Source: an uncultured Neomegalonema sp. (lineage in GTDB: Bacteria > Pseudomonadota > Alphaproteobacteria > Rhodobacterales > Rhodobacteraceae). From it: 64,000 bases of DNA. The notes below the pieces were generated by a model. The model had not been told where the DNA came from and ran no database searches. It saw nothing but the letters and a program-made list of their open reading frames with translations. Below are positions 26,530 through 35,206 of the stretch, one piece after another (the first letter of the stretch is position 1; each line of letters starts with the position of its first letter). The stretch lies in the NCBI GenBank assembly GCA_937911325.1, contig CALDSD010000081.1, positions 1 through 64,000 of the forward strand, given 5' to 3'. Both the position numbers and the translations under genes were made by a program.

Positions 26530-27978
26530 ATGAAAGGACGAAGCAGGCCCATTTCCGGTATGATGCTCGTCGCGGCGCTCAGTTTCGCCGAGGCTGCGCA
26601 GGCATGGGAGCTGGAGGTCGGCCGTGCGCAGGTCGACAGCACCTTCGACGTCGACCGCGCCACTCGGGTGGCGTTTCAAGATCCATTCGCGGTCCCGCCC
26701 GTCGTTGTGCCGCTCACGACCAGTCAAGGCGCAAGCTCAGCTATTTTGAGGGTCTTCAACATCACCACAACAGGCTTTGACGTGGTCGTTACAGAGCCTC
26801 CCGGCGAGGATGGGCCCCATGTCGCGCAACAATTCGACTACATCGCCATGGAGCCCGGCGTGCATTTGCTGCCGACAGGTGAAACCGTCGCGGCCGGCGT
26901 GCTGACGACGGATCTGTTCGTGGGGTTTGGCGGCTCGGGAGGAACCAGCGGATGGGATATGGCCAGTTTTGGCGGCGCTCTCTCCGGAACTCCGGCGGTG
27001 GTCGCAGCGCTCCAGAGCTTCAATAGCAATCCGAGCGCGGAGCCGTGGAACGAGCCTCTCAGCCCGTTTTTGTCGGTGGCGATCGGGAATGTTTCCAGCA
27101 GCGGGTTCGCTGTTGCAATCGATAGGGTTCAATCCGTCTCGGGAACGTTGGCGAGCGAGACGATCGGTTGGATCGCTTTTCCGGCGGGAGGCGGCGTTTT
27201 CGACGACGACGCCGACGCGACGATTTCGTGGCGCTCGGTTGTCGGGGGAGCCGTTCGCGGGTGGGATAACGGCTGTTTCTCGGTCGCCTTCGGGGCGACC
27301 CTGGCCAATCCGCGCGCCATCGCCTCTACGAACACCCGCAATGGCAGTGACGGCGGCTGGCTGCGCCGTTGCAGCTTGAGCGGATCAAACGTGGGGTTGA
27401 CCGTCGATGAGGACACGGATCTGGACAGCGAGCGCGCCCATACCGCTGAAAGGGTCGGTTTGCTGGCGTTCTCAGGCGATTTTCACGTGAACTTCGGTTT
27501 GGCGGAGGTTTCCGTCAGCAAGTCGGTCGAGATCGAGGAAGACCCGATCAACGGCGCAACGTCGCCGTTGGCCATTCCACAGAGCCGGTTGCGCTATCGG
27601 ATCGACTTTGAAAACGCCGGCGGCGGGCCCGTCGACGCGGATAGCCTTGTGGTCGTCGACGCCTTGCCCGTCGGGGTCGCGTTGAGGGTTGTGGATCTGA
27701 CCGACTTCACCACGGGGACTGGCCCGGTACACTTTGCGGATATTGGGCCTTCAAGCGGTTTGACGTTTACGGTCGGCGCGTTGTCCGACAGCTCTGACGA
27801 CCTTGCGTTTTCGAACGACGGCGGCGCTTCGTTCACGTACACGCCGTCCCCGGATGGTCGCGGCGTGGACCCGGCCGTGACCCATATCCGCTTGACGCCG
27901 AAAGGTGAATTCGCAGCCCCACAGAACGGCGGCGCTGCGCCAGGTTTTCGATTCCTATATGACGTGATCGTTAACTAA
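26530..27978 (+). CDS. secreted protein with H-lectin-like and DUF11-like domains
   Basis: 482 residues from the ATG at 26530, with a signal peptide ending near AQAWE. Residues about 20-310 contain repeated segments such as FNITTTGFDVVV and DYIAMEPG, which look like H-type lectin/carbohydrate-binding modules. The C-terminal 160 residues (VSVSKSVEIEEDP, FENAGGGPVDADSLVVVD) form a DUF11-like Ig domain. First gene of a run of four exported proteins. It probably acts at the cell surface; ligand unknown. An in-frame GTG at 26512 is an alternative start. Confidence 0.7.
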   Translation: MKGRSRPISGMMLVAALSFAEAAQAWELEVGRAQVDSTFDVDRATRVAFQDPFAVPPVVVPLTTSQGASSAILRVFNITTTGFDVVVTEPPGEDGPHVAQQFDYIAMEPGVHLLPTGETVAAGVLTTDLFVGFGGSGGTSGWDMASFGGALSGTPAVVAALQSFNSNPSAEPWNEPLSPFLSVAIGNVSSSGFAVAIDRVQSVSGTLASETIGWIAFPAGGGVFDDDADATISWRSVVGGAVRGWDNGCFSVAFGATLANPRAIASTNTRNGSDGGWLRRCSLSGSNVGLTVDEDTDLDSERAHTAERVGLLAFSGDFHVNFGLAEVSVSKSVEIEEDPINGATSPLAIPQSRLRYRIDFENAGGGPVDADSLVVVDALPVGVALRVVDLTDFTTGTGPVHFADIGPSSGLTFTVGALSDSSDDLAFSNDGGASFTYTPSPDGRGVDPAVTHIRLTPKGEFAAPQNGGAAPGFRFLYDVIVN

Positions 27979-27997
27979 ACTAAGTGAGGACGCAGAC

Positions 27998-28033
27998 ATG
28001 CGGCTCATAAAGAGATTTCGGAGGCGAAGATGA
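27998..28033 (+). other. possible 11-codon leader ORF upstream of DUF11 gene
   Basis: ATG at 27998 with AGGA upstream encodes MRLIKRFRRRR, and its TGA overlaps the ATG of the next gene (ATGA at 28030). A short basic peptide in this position could couple translation. It may equally be chance in a purine-rich leader. Confidence 0.25.
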
Positions 28034-28524
28034 TCTGGACGCAGGCGAAAACGATGTTTGCTGCAGCTCTGTTGGCGATGTCCGCCGGTTTGGCGGCCAG
28101 CGTCGCCTGGGCGCAGGTCGATGTTGAAAGCGTCGTCGAGAAAGAAGTTGTGGTTCAACGCGACGGCGCTTCGGTGGTGGTGAGGGAGCCTGCTGAGCGC
28201 GTCGTACCGGGGGAGGTGGTGGTTTATACCTATCGATTGCGCAACTCAGGCGATCAGCCGGCGAGCAACGTCGCTCCGAGCACGCGGATCCCTGAAGAGA
28301 TGATCTACATCTCCGGCAGCGCCGAGGGGCCGGGCGCGCGGGCGACGCTGTCGGCTGACGAGGGGGCCTCTTTTGCGCCGGAGGGCGAAGTGCTGGTCCA
28401 GGGCGAGGACGGAAGCTTGCGCCCGGCGCGGCCCGAGGAGTTCACGAACATCCGTTGGGTGCTCGAACAGCCGTTGGCGCCGGGTGCTCAGACCAGCGTC
28501 GCGTTCAAGGCGCGGCTGAAGTAG
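28030..28524 (+). CDS. small secreted DUF11-like protein
   Basis: 164 residues with a signal peptide (hydrophobic core about 9-24, VAWA cleavage site). The mature protein is one Ig-like domain: VVPGEVVVYTYRLRNSGDQPA and the strand pattern before IPEEMIYISGS match the DUF11 repeat. CGGAGG lies 6 bases before the ATG. It is short for a stand-alone adhesin and may pair with the larger neighbours. Confidence 0.75.
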   Translation: MIWTQAKTMFAAALLAMSAGLAASVAWAQVDVESVVEKEVVVQRDGASVVVREPAERVVPGEVVVYTYRLRNSGDQPASNVAPSTRIPEEMIYISGSAEGPGARATLSADEGASFAPEGEVLVQGEDGSLRPARPEEFTNIRWVLEQPLAPGAQTSVAFKARLK

Positions 28525-28779
28525 CGGCGGATCCACGAGACTGACGTCAACGGCGCCGGCTGAGGCTTCCTCGGCCGGCATTTTGTCTGTGATAAAGAAA
28601 AAATTCATGATTAATCCAGTGTTATGCAAATATACGCGCTTCCGTAAATGCCAAATACATTAGTATGTTAAATAGTTAAGGGCGAATTTACTACAAATAG
28701 TTCAACTTTATAGAAAAATTTTACTCGATTTGTGTGTATTGGGCTCCGGGCAATGACCCCAATTGTGTCGGAGCAAACT
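28525..28779 (+). promoter_or_regulatory. AT-rich promoter region of the second DUF11 unit
   Basis: 255 bases, strongly A+T-rich between about 28590 and 28740 in an otherwise GC-rich region. A possible sigma-70 promoter is TTTACT (28687-28692), a 16-base spacer and TATAGA (28709-28714), about 65 bases before the next start codon. No rRNA-like or riboswitch structure recognised. Confidence 0.35.
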
Positions 28780-29802
28780 ATGAAATCGATCTTCACCCCA
28801 GTTTCGCGGGTCATGGCGGCAAGCGCTATGCTTCTCGCAGTCCAATCCGGCGTTGCACACGCGACCGCCGGAGACGTCATCAGCAATACCGTCACCGTCA
28901 ACTTCGAGGTGAACAGCCAGGCTCAGACCGCTGTTACCGACTCGGTCGACTTCACCGTCGACGAAATGGTCGACTTCCTTGTCGCGGATGGCCATGGCGG
29001 CGCGATCAATAACCAGCCAGGCCAAACGCAGACCCTGAGCTTCCAGATCGACAATGACGGCAACAAAGACCGTGACTTCAACCTTGCTGTCGTCTTCACC
29101 GGTTCGGGTTTGACGGCGGCGGCCGTTGGAACCGCGGCAGGTTCTCTGGCCGAGGGCGAATACGCAATCAGCGCCAGCAATGTCAGCATTGGCGAAAGCG
29201 GCGATACGACCGTCACTGTCAGCTACCGTGTTCCCAACACAGTCGCGAACGGCACGAGCTACGACTTCCGCGTGACGGCTGTCGCGGCGGACGGGACCAC
29301 GCCTTTGGTCGAAACCGGCACCAGCGACATCGACACGGAAGAGATTGTGTTCGCCGACGGCGACGCCGACCCGTCCGGCTCGGACGATGCGGCTCAGAAC
29401 AACTTCTTCTTTGACACGGTGACGGTGACTGTTCAGTCGGCGACCGTCAGCGCAACCAAGGAAGTCGCGGTTCTGGATGATGGCCGGACCGGTTCCTACG
29501 CTTGTGCGACGATTCCGACAAACGGGACGCCGGCCGCAGGCAGCGGCGACAACCCGATCCCTGGCGCATGCATCGAGTACACGATCACGGTCGACAACAC
29601 CGGTCCAATCGACGCGAGCTCTGTGCAGATCACGGACAACGTGGCTGGCGACGTCGACGTGGTTGCGGTGAGCTATCTGGCCGATGGCGCGACCAACTAT
29701 GTTGCCGGATCGTTCACCGATCAGTCCGTCGACACCAATGTCGGCACGATCGGCGCGACCACCGGGCAGGCGATCCTGCTGATCCGCGGCGTCCTTCAGT
29801 AA
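28780..29802 (+). CDS. secreted DUF11-domain protein
   Basis: 340 residues from the ATG at 28780, preceded by GGAG. Signal peptide ends near AHATAG. The first mature 45 residues (GDVISNTVTVNFEV) resemble the N-terminus of the 1703-residue protein downstream (GETVSNTATIEFTV). A middle Ig-like region contains FQIDNDGNKDRDFNL, and a C-terminal DUF11 domain (EYTITVDNTGPIDASSVQI) follows, with a Cys pair in SYACATIP...PGACIEY. Thr/Asp-rich, very acidic composition. Likely an exported surface or matrix protein; partner unknown. Confidence 0.75.
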   Translation: MKSIFTPVSRVMAASAMLLAVQSGVAHATAGDVISNTVTVNFEVNSQAQTAVTDSVDFTVDEMVDFLVADGHGGAINNQPGQTQTLSFQIDNDGNKDRDFNLAVVFTGSGLTAAAVGTAAGSLAEGEYAISASNVSIGESGDTTVTVSYRVPNTVANGTSYDFRVTAVAADGTTPLVETGTSDIDTEEIVFADGDADPSGSDDAAQNNFFFDTVTVTVQSATVSATKEVAVLDDGRTGSYACATIPTNGTPAAGSGDNPIPGACIEYTITVDNTGPIDASSVQITDNVAGDVDVVAVSYLADGATNYVAGSFTDQSVDTNVGTIGATTGQAILLIRGVLQ

Positions 29803-29812
29803 GGCGCGGTCC

Positions 29813-29834
29813 GACGGGCGCGACGCCGCCCGTC
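29813..29834 (+). other. GC hairpin between DUF11 genes
   Basis: GACGGGCG (29813-29820) pairs perfectly with CGCCCGTC (29827-29834) around a 6-base loop, 11 bases after the stop codon. No U-tract follows, so it may stabilise the upstream mRNA or allow partial read-through into the large gene. Confidence 0.4.
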
Positions 29835-29986
29835 AACACCCCGGGGTCCGGCGTCTCAATCCGCCGGATCCCACGCTGACCCCTCGATAGAACTCTGTCG
29901 ACGTTCTCCACCCAAAAGAGAGAGCGCGGCCCCGCCCGTCGATCACAGGCGCAAATGCGCCGAGAGAGCGAGAGAGGACCGAGCAA

Positions 29987-32900
29987 ATGTCGGTCGGTCG
30001 CCACAGCATCAAAACGACGCTTGAGCGCGCCCTGATGTGGACGCGGCTCGCGATGCTGGGCGCTTTCTCCGTTTTCGCCGTTCCTTCGACGGCTCACGCG
30101 GCAAATCCGGGCGAGACAGTCTCAAACACGGCGACGATCGAATTCACGGTCGGCGGCGCGCCGCAGCCTGCAATCAACAGCACGACTGCGACCTTTATGG
30201 TCGTGCCGGAGCCGACCAGCTCGACGATCGCATTTTTCAGGCATACTCCGTCGGGCTTTGGCGGCGCGTCGCAAACCGTTCGCACGACCCGGTTCCAGGA
30301 CGGCGGCGGCGCGTTCCAGACGGTGACGCCGCCCACCAACATCGCGGGTGATCTGGCGGATGGCGAGGCGGCGGTGTCCTTGTCGTCAGCCAATGTGTTT
30401 CAAGCGGGCGAAACCGCGTTTATCGAAGTAACGGACCTCGGCCGCAACTACGACGATGGCGCGATCGATACGCTCGACATCACCATCACGGACTCCGACA
30501 CGGGCGATCAGGAGGTCTTGCGTCTTCAGGAGACGGGTCCTGCCACGGGCGTTTTCGCCGGCTACATCGTTCTGACCGATCAGGCCTCGCCGACGCAGCT
30601 CGACGGCGTGTTGTCGATCGCCGACGGCTCCACTGTGACGGCCCGTTACACAGACCCGTTCGATTCAAGCGACGTCTCGACCAGCTCGGCGCTGATCGAT
30701 CCGTTTGGCGTGGTGTTTGACAGCTCGACCGGGGCGACGATCGACGGCGTCACGGTCACGCTTCTGACGTCGGCTGGCGCGCCTGCGAGCGTCTTCTCGC
30801 CGGACGGCGTCACAGCCTATCCGAACACGGTCGTCACGGGTGGGAGCGTCACGGACGCAGGCGGAACGACGTTCGCTCTGGCGCCGGGCGAGTACCGTTT
30901 CCCATTGGTGGCGGCGGGCGATTACCGCCTACAGATCACTGCGCCGAACGGCTACGTTTTCCCGAGCACGGTCTCGGATGTGGCGCTGCAGACGCTGCCT
31001 GGCGCGCCTTACGCGCTCAACTCGGGGTCGCGCGGCGGCGTGTTCACGGTGACAGGACCGGGACCGCTGCAGGTCGACATCCCGGTCGACCTTCGCCGCG
31101 ACGTGTTCCTGCAAAAGTCGGCCTCCGAAAGCGTTGTCGGCGAGGGCGACTTCGTCAAATACGAGCTAACGCTCGAAAACGGGACGACGGATCCGGGCGC
31201 GGACATCGTCATCGAAGACCGCTTGCCGCGTGGTTTCCGCTATCAGTCCGGCTCACTGCGACTGGACGGCGCCAAGGTCGCGGATCCGCAGATTTCGGGC
31301 GATGGTCGGCTGCTCAATATCCTGGTGGGAGATCTGGCGTCGGGTCAGACAGCGACAGTCACCTATGTCGCAGAAGCCACCATCCGCGCGCCGAAGGGCG
31401 ATGCGGTGAACGCGGCGACGGCTTATGGTCCCGGCGGCTTTCTTTCGAACCGGGCGACGGCGGTCGTTCAGGTTCGCGAAGAGCTTCTGCGCAGCCGATC
31501 CTACATCATGGGACGTGTGTCGGTGAACGCCTGTGATCTCGACGAACCGTGGCCGCGCGAAATCACGCCCGGGGTCAGCTTGGCCGGGGCCCGGATCTTC
31601 ATGGAGACGGGCGAGTTCGTCGTGACCGACAAGGACGGCGAATACCATTTCCAAGACGTCGAGCCGCGCCCGCATGTGGTTCAGCTCGACCTCGCCAGCT
31701 TGCCGCCGGGCTTCGAGCCGGTGATGTGCGAAGAAAACAACCGCGCCGCCGGCTCGGCGATCAGTCGCTTCGTCGATCCGAAGGGCGGCCAGATCGAGCG
31801 CGTCGACTTCCATGTTCGGTTCAACGGAGCAGCCGCCGAGAAGGCCAAAGCGGACGCGGCGGCAAAGGAAGAAGAGGGCGCCGGCGCGGAGACTGCAAGC
31901 GACCAGGACGCTCAGGAGATCATCGACCCTTCGAGCCTGGATGTCGCTTGGCTGGCGCAGCAGCCGGCAGAGTTCAAACTCGTGTATCCCGTCGACGGCG
32001 CCAGCGTCGCCACGCCGGGCGTCGCCGTCGGCGTTCTTCAGCCGAAGGGATCCTCGGTCGAGTTGCGTCTGAACGGTCGCGAGGTTTCCGGTCTGAACGG
32101 CCGCGAGCCGCTGTCCGCCGCAGGGGCGCCGGCCACGCTGCGTCGCTGGGGCGGCGTCGACATCGAAGCGGGCGCGAACCGCCTTGAGGCGATCCTTCGC
32201 GACAGCGCGGGCGCCGAGATCGAGCGGATCGAGCATACGATCTACTACGTGCAGGAAGCCGCCAAGGCGACGTATCTGCCTGCCCGGTCGACGCGCGTCG
32301 CCGATGGTCAGACGGCGCCGGTCATCGCGGTTCGGTTGACGGATCGCGGTGGGCGCCCTGTGCACAAAGGGCTTCAGGTCAAAGTCAATGTCGAGCCGCC
32401 GTATAAGCTCGCCGGGGCGCAGGATCGCATCGACGCCGATCCGCTGACGGCGACAAATGCAACCGAAGCCACGGTCGCGGTCGGCGCTGACGGGATTTTG
32501 CCGATCTCCCTGGAGCCAACCTTCGCGTCCGGCTTCGTAAAATTGCTGGTGACCATCGGCGATGAACAGGAAGAGGTCCGCGCCTTCCTCAAGCCTGGCA
32601 AGCGCGACTGGATCGTCGTCGGCATCGCCGAGGGAACCGCGGGCTTCAATCGAATCTCCGGCAATATGGAGAACTATGATGCGGCCGGGGGCGAGGACGA
32701 GAGCTTCACGGATGGGCGCGTCGCCTTCTACGCGAAGGGCGCGATCAAGGGTGAATGGTTGCTGACGATCGCAGTCGACACAGCCAAGCGCCGCGGAGAC
32801 GCCGACGAGCGCGTCTTCGAGACAATCGACCCCGATGCGCTCTATCCGGTTTACGGCGACGCCTCTGAACGAGGCCACGACGCTGAAAGCCAATACCCGC

Positions 32901-35098
32901 TGTATCTCAAGCTCGAGCGTGAGCAGTTCTTCGCGCTCTTCGGCGACTATGACACCGGCCTCGATCAAAGCGAGTTGGGGCGCTACGAGCGTCGTTTCTC
33001 CGGCTTGAAAACGGTCTATGAGGGCGAGCAGTTCAGCGTGATCGCCTTTGGCGCGGAGTCCAATCAGGGCTTTGTCAAAGACGAGATCCCGTCCGACGGA
33101 ACCACCGGACCGTACCAGCTGTCACAAAGCCCGATCGTCGTCGGCTCGGAGACGGTGCGCATCGAGACCCGAGACCGCTTCGACGGATCGATCGTCGTCT
33201 CGGAAACGCCGCTCGCGCGGTTCACCGACTACGAGATCGACTACCTGACCGGCGAGCTTTACTTGCGCGCGCCGTTGGCGAGCACGGATGTCAGCTTCAA
33301 CCCGAACTTCCTGGTCATCGACTATTCCGCCGAGCAGGACATCAATCGCGGCTTCACCTATGGCGGCCGGGCCGCCGCACGCTTCCTCGACGGGAAAGTC
33401 GAAATCGGGGCGACGTATGTTCATGAGGACAGCGCCTCTTCGGCGGAGGCGGTCACCAGCGACCTCGCTGTCGCGGACGCGACGATCCAGCTGCGGGAAG
33501 ACACCGAACTGCGCCTGGAGGCCGGCGTCAGTGAGAATGAAACAACCGATGGCGACGCCTCGGCCACGGCGTTTCTGGCGGAGCTCAATCACCAGTCCGA
33601 ACGGCTGCAAGCGAAAGCGCGTTTCCGTCAGGAAGACGCAGGCTACGGCGTCGGCCAGACCTCGGATGAGACCGGCGGGATCCGCTCCTACGGCGTTTCG
33701 GGCAGCTATCGCATCTCCGAGCGCGACAATGAGGAGACCGACGATCTGCTGCCGGACTTCGGTTTGCGGACGGAGTTCAGCGCTGAGCGGGAAGAAGATC
33801 TCGACAGCGACGCCAGCCGGACGCGCGGTGAGATCTTTCTTGTCGCTGAAAACGACGGCGGGGAGACGAAACTGGGCGCGCGCGCCGTTCGCGACGAGCT
33901 CTCTGACGGGTCGGTTGAGCGCACGGATCAGCTGATCGTCGCGACCGAACAGCTCTTCTGGGACAATCGCTTGCGCTTGTTCGCGACGCGCGAACAGACG
34001 ATCAACGGCGGCAAGAGCGAAGCGTTCCCGACACGGACGCTGACCGGGGCCGAGTTTCAGGTGACGGACTGGATGTCGCTGATCGGAATGTACGAGGCGA
34101 GCCAGCAGGACGATGACAGCGGCGACGCCGTTCGGGTGGGAGTTGAGACGCAGCCCTGGGAAGGCGGACGCATCAACGCCTACGGCGACCGGCTAAAGGG
34201 CGAGGGTGGGCAGCAATTGATGGCGACGGTCGGCGTCGGCCAGAGCCTGCGCCTCGATGAGAACTGGTCGGCCTCGGTCGGCGTCGAACGTCAGCAGGTC
34301 CTCACCGCGACGTCGGAGGCGGTGACCGCGGAAGAACGCATCTTTGGCGAGACGCGTCCTATGGAGAACTTCACGCTCGCCAACGCGGGCCTGGGCTACA
34401 CGGACGAGGACTGGAGCTTTTCCACGCGGGTGGAGGCGCGGAACGGCGCGACCGAGGACCGCGTAACCTTCTCGATCGGAGCTTATGGCGACGTCACCGA
34501 CGCCTTTGCGGTTTCCGCCAGCGCACGGATCCTGTTCCGCGACTTTGAAGACACCGGCCTGAGCCAGGAGGTCGATCTCGACCTCGGCTTCGCCTATCGT
34601 CCGGTCGGCGGCGACGTCATTGTGCTCAACAAGCTGACGCTCGGCCACACGGATGACGAAAGTGATCTGGACGACAGCACGCGCAGCTCGAAAATCGTGA
34701 ACAACACGACGCTGAACTGGCGCTTTACGCCGCGTCTGGAAGTCTCCGCCAATGTCGGCGGCAAATACACGATCGCGGAGATTGACGGCGAGGACTACAG
34801 CGGCGCCAGCGGCGTCGTCGGAGCCTCGGCGCGCTATGATCTGAGCGAGATGTGGAGCATCGGCGCACAGGGGGCCGCGCTCTATAGCGAGAACTCCGGC
34901 CAGCTGGAGAACTCCGCCGGGCTGTTTGTCGGGTTCAGCCCGATGAACAACCTTTTGCTTGAGCTCGGGTATAACTTCATGGGCTTTGACGACAGCGATT
35001 TCTCGGACGCCAACTACACCTCTCAGGGCGGCTTTGTCCGCGCGAAGATCAAGTTTGATCAGAACAGCTTGAGCGGCGTGCTCAAGGAGTTCGAGTAA
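29987..35098 (+). CDS. giant outer-membrane protein: DUF11/SdrD-like N-terminus with C-terminal beta-barrel
   Basis: 1703 residues with a good purine ribosome-binding site. A signal peptide ends at AHA (residue 38). Residues about 40-370 are Thr/Ser-rich Ig-like; about 373-495 form a DUF11 domain (VKYELTLENGTTDPGADI). Residues about 503-570 form a carboxypeptidase-regulatory/SdrD-B-like domain (VSLAGARIFMETGEFVV). An Ala/Glu linker lies near 617-655, with further Ig-like strands to about 860. The last 830 residues (from about GKRDWIVVG) alternate short aromatic strands and acidic loops like an outer-membrane barrel. The end is VRAKIKFD plus a 13-residue tail rather than a terminal Phe. Role unknown; possibly a porin-like anchor for the three secreted neighbours. 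Confidence 0.75.
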   Translation: MSVGRHSIKTTLERALMWTRLAMLGAFSVFAVPSTAHAANPGETVSNTATIEFTVGGAPQPAINSTTATFMVVPEPTSSTIAFFRHTPSGFGGASQTVRTTRFQDGGGAFQTVTPPTNIAGDLADGEAAVSLSSANVFQAGETAFIEVTDLGRNYDDGAIDTLDITITDSDTGDQEVLRLQETGPATGVFAGYIVLTDQASPTQLDGVLSIADGSTVTARYTDPFDSSDVSTSSALIDPFGVVFDSSTGATIDGVTVTLLTSAGAPASVFSPDGVTAYPNTVVTGGSVTDAGGTTFALAPGEYRFPLVAAGDYRLQITAPNGYVFPSTVSDVALQTLPGAPYALNSGSRGGVFTVTGPGPLQVDIPVDLRRDVFLQKSASESVVGEGDFVKYELTLENGTTDPGADIVIEDRLPRGFRYQSGSLRLDGAKVADPQISGDGRLLNILVGDLASGQTATVTYVAEATIRAPKGDAVNAATAYGPGGFLSNRATAVVQVREELLRSRSYIMGRVSVNACDLDEPWPREITPGVSLAGARIFMETGEFVVTDKDGEYHFQDVEPRPHVVQLDLASLPPGFEPVMCEENNRAAGSAISRFVDPKGGQIERVDFHVRFNGAAAEKAKADAAAKEEEGAGAETASDQDAQEIIDPSSLDVAWLAQQPAEFKLVYPVDGASVATPGVAVGVLQPKGSSVELRLNGREVSGLNGREPLSAAGAPATLRRWGGVDIEAGANRLEAILRDSAGAEIERIEHTIYYVQEAAKATYLPARSTRVADGQTAPVIAVRLTDRGGRPVHKGLQVKVNVEPPYKLAGAQDRIDADPLTATNATEATVAVGADGILPISLEPTFASGFVKLLVTIGDEQEEVRAFLKPGKRDWIVVGIAEGTAGFNRISGNMENYDAAGGEDESFTDGRVAFYAKGAIKGEWLLTIAVDTAKRRGDADERVFETIDPDALYPVYGDASERGHDAESQYPLYLKLEREQFFALFGDYDTGLDQSELGRYERRFSGLKTVYEGEQFSVIAFGAESNQGFVKDEIPSDGTTGPYQLSQSPIVVGSETVRIETRDRFDGSIVVSETPLARFTDYEIDYLTGELYLRAPLASTDVSFNPNFLVIDYSAEQDINRGFTYGGRAAARFLDGKVEIGATYVHEDSASSAEAVTSDLAVADATIQLREDTELRLEAGVSENETTDGDASATAFLAELNHQSERLQAKARFRQEDAGYGVGQTSDETGGIRSYGVSGSYRISERDNEETDDLLPDFGLRTEFSAEREEDLDSDASRTRGEIFLVAENDGGETKLGARAVRDELSDGSVERTDQLIVATEQLFWDNRLRLFATREQTINGGKSEAFPTRTLTGAEFQVTDWMSLIGMYEASQQDDDSGDAVRVGVETQPWEGGRINAYGDRLKGEGGQQLMATVGVGQSLRLDENWSASVGVERQQVLTATSEAVTAEERIFGETRPMENFTLANAGLGYTDEDWSFSTRVEARNGATEDRVTFSIGAYGDVTDAFAVSASARILFRDFEDTGLSQEVDLDLGFAYRPVGGDVIVLNKLTLGHTDDESDLDDSTRSSKIVNNTTLNWRFTPRLEVSANVGGKYTIAEIDGEDYSGASGVVGASARYDLSEMWSIGAQGAALYSENSGQLENSAGLFVGFSPMNNLLLELGYNFMGFDDSDFSDANYTSQGGFVRAKIKFDQNSLSGVLKEFE

Positions 35099-35206
35099 GA
35101 CCCCGGGCAACGCGTGCTGGGCTTCGGCTCGCAGATCCTGTATCGTCCGCATCAACGACGGCGGAGACTGTCGCGACATTGAGCACAGCATGAGCAGGAT
35201 CAGGAC

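Noticed and set aside
31253-32968. 571-codon minus-strand frame inside the giant barrel gene
   Set aside because: Low-complexity translation with no family motif; the plus frame has signal peptide, domains and a ribosome-binding site.
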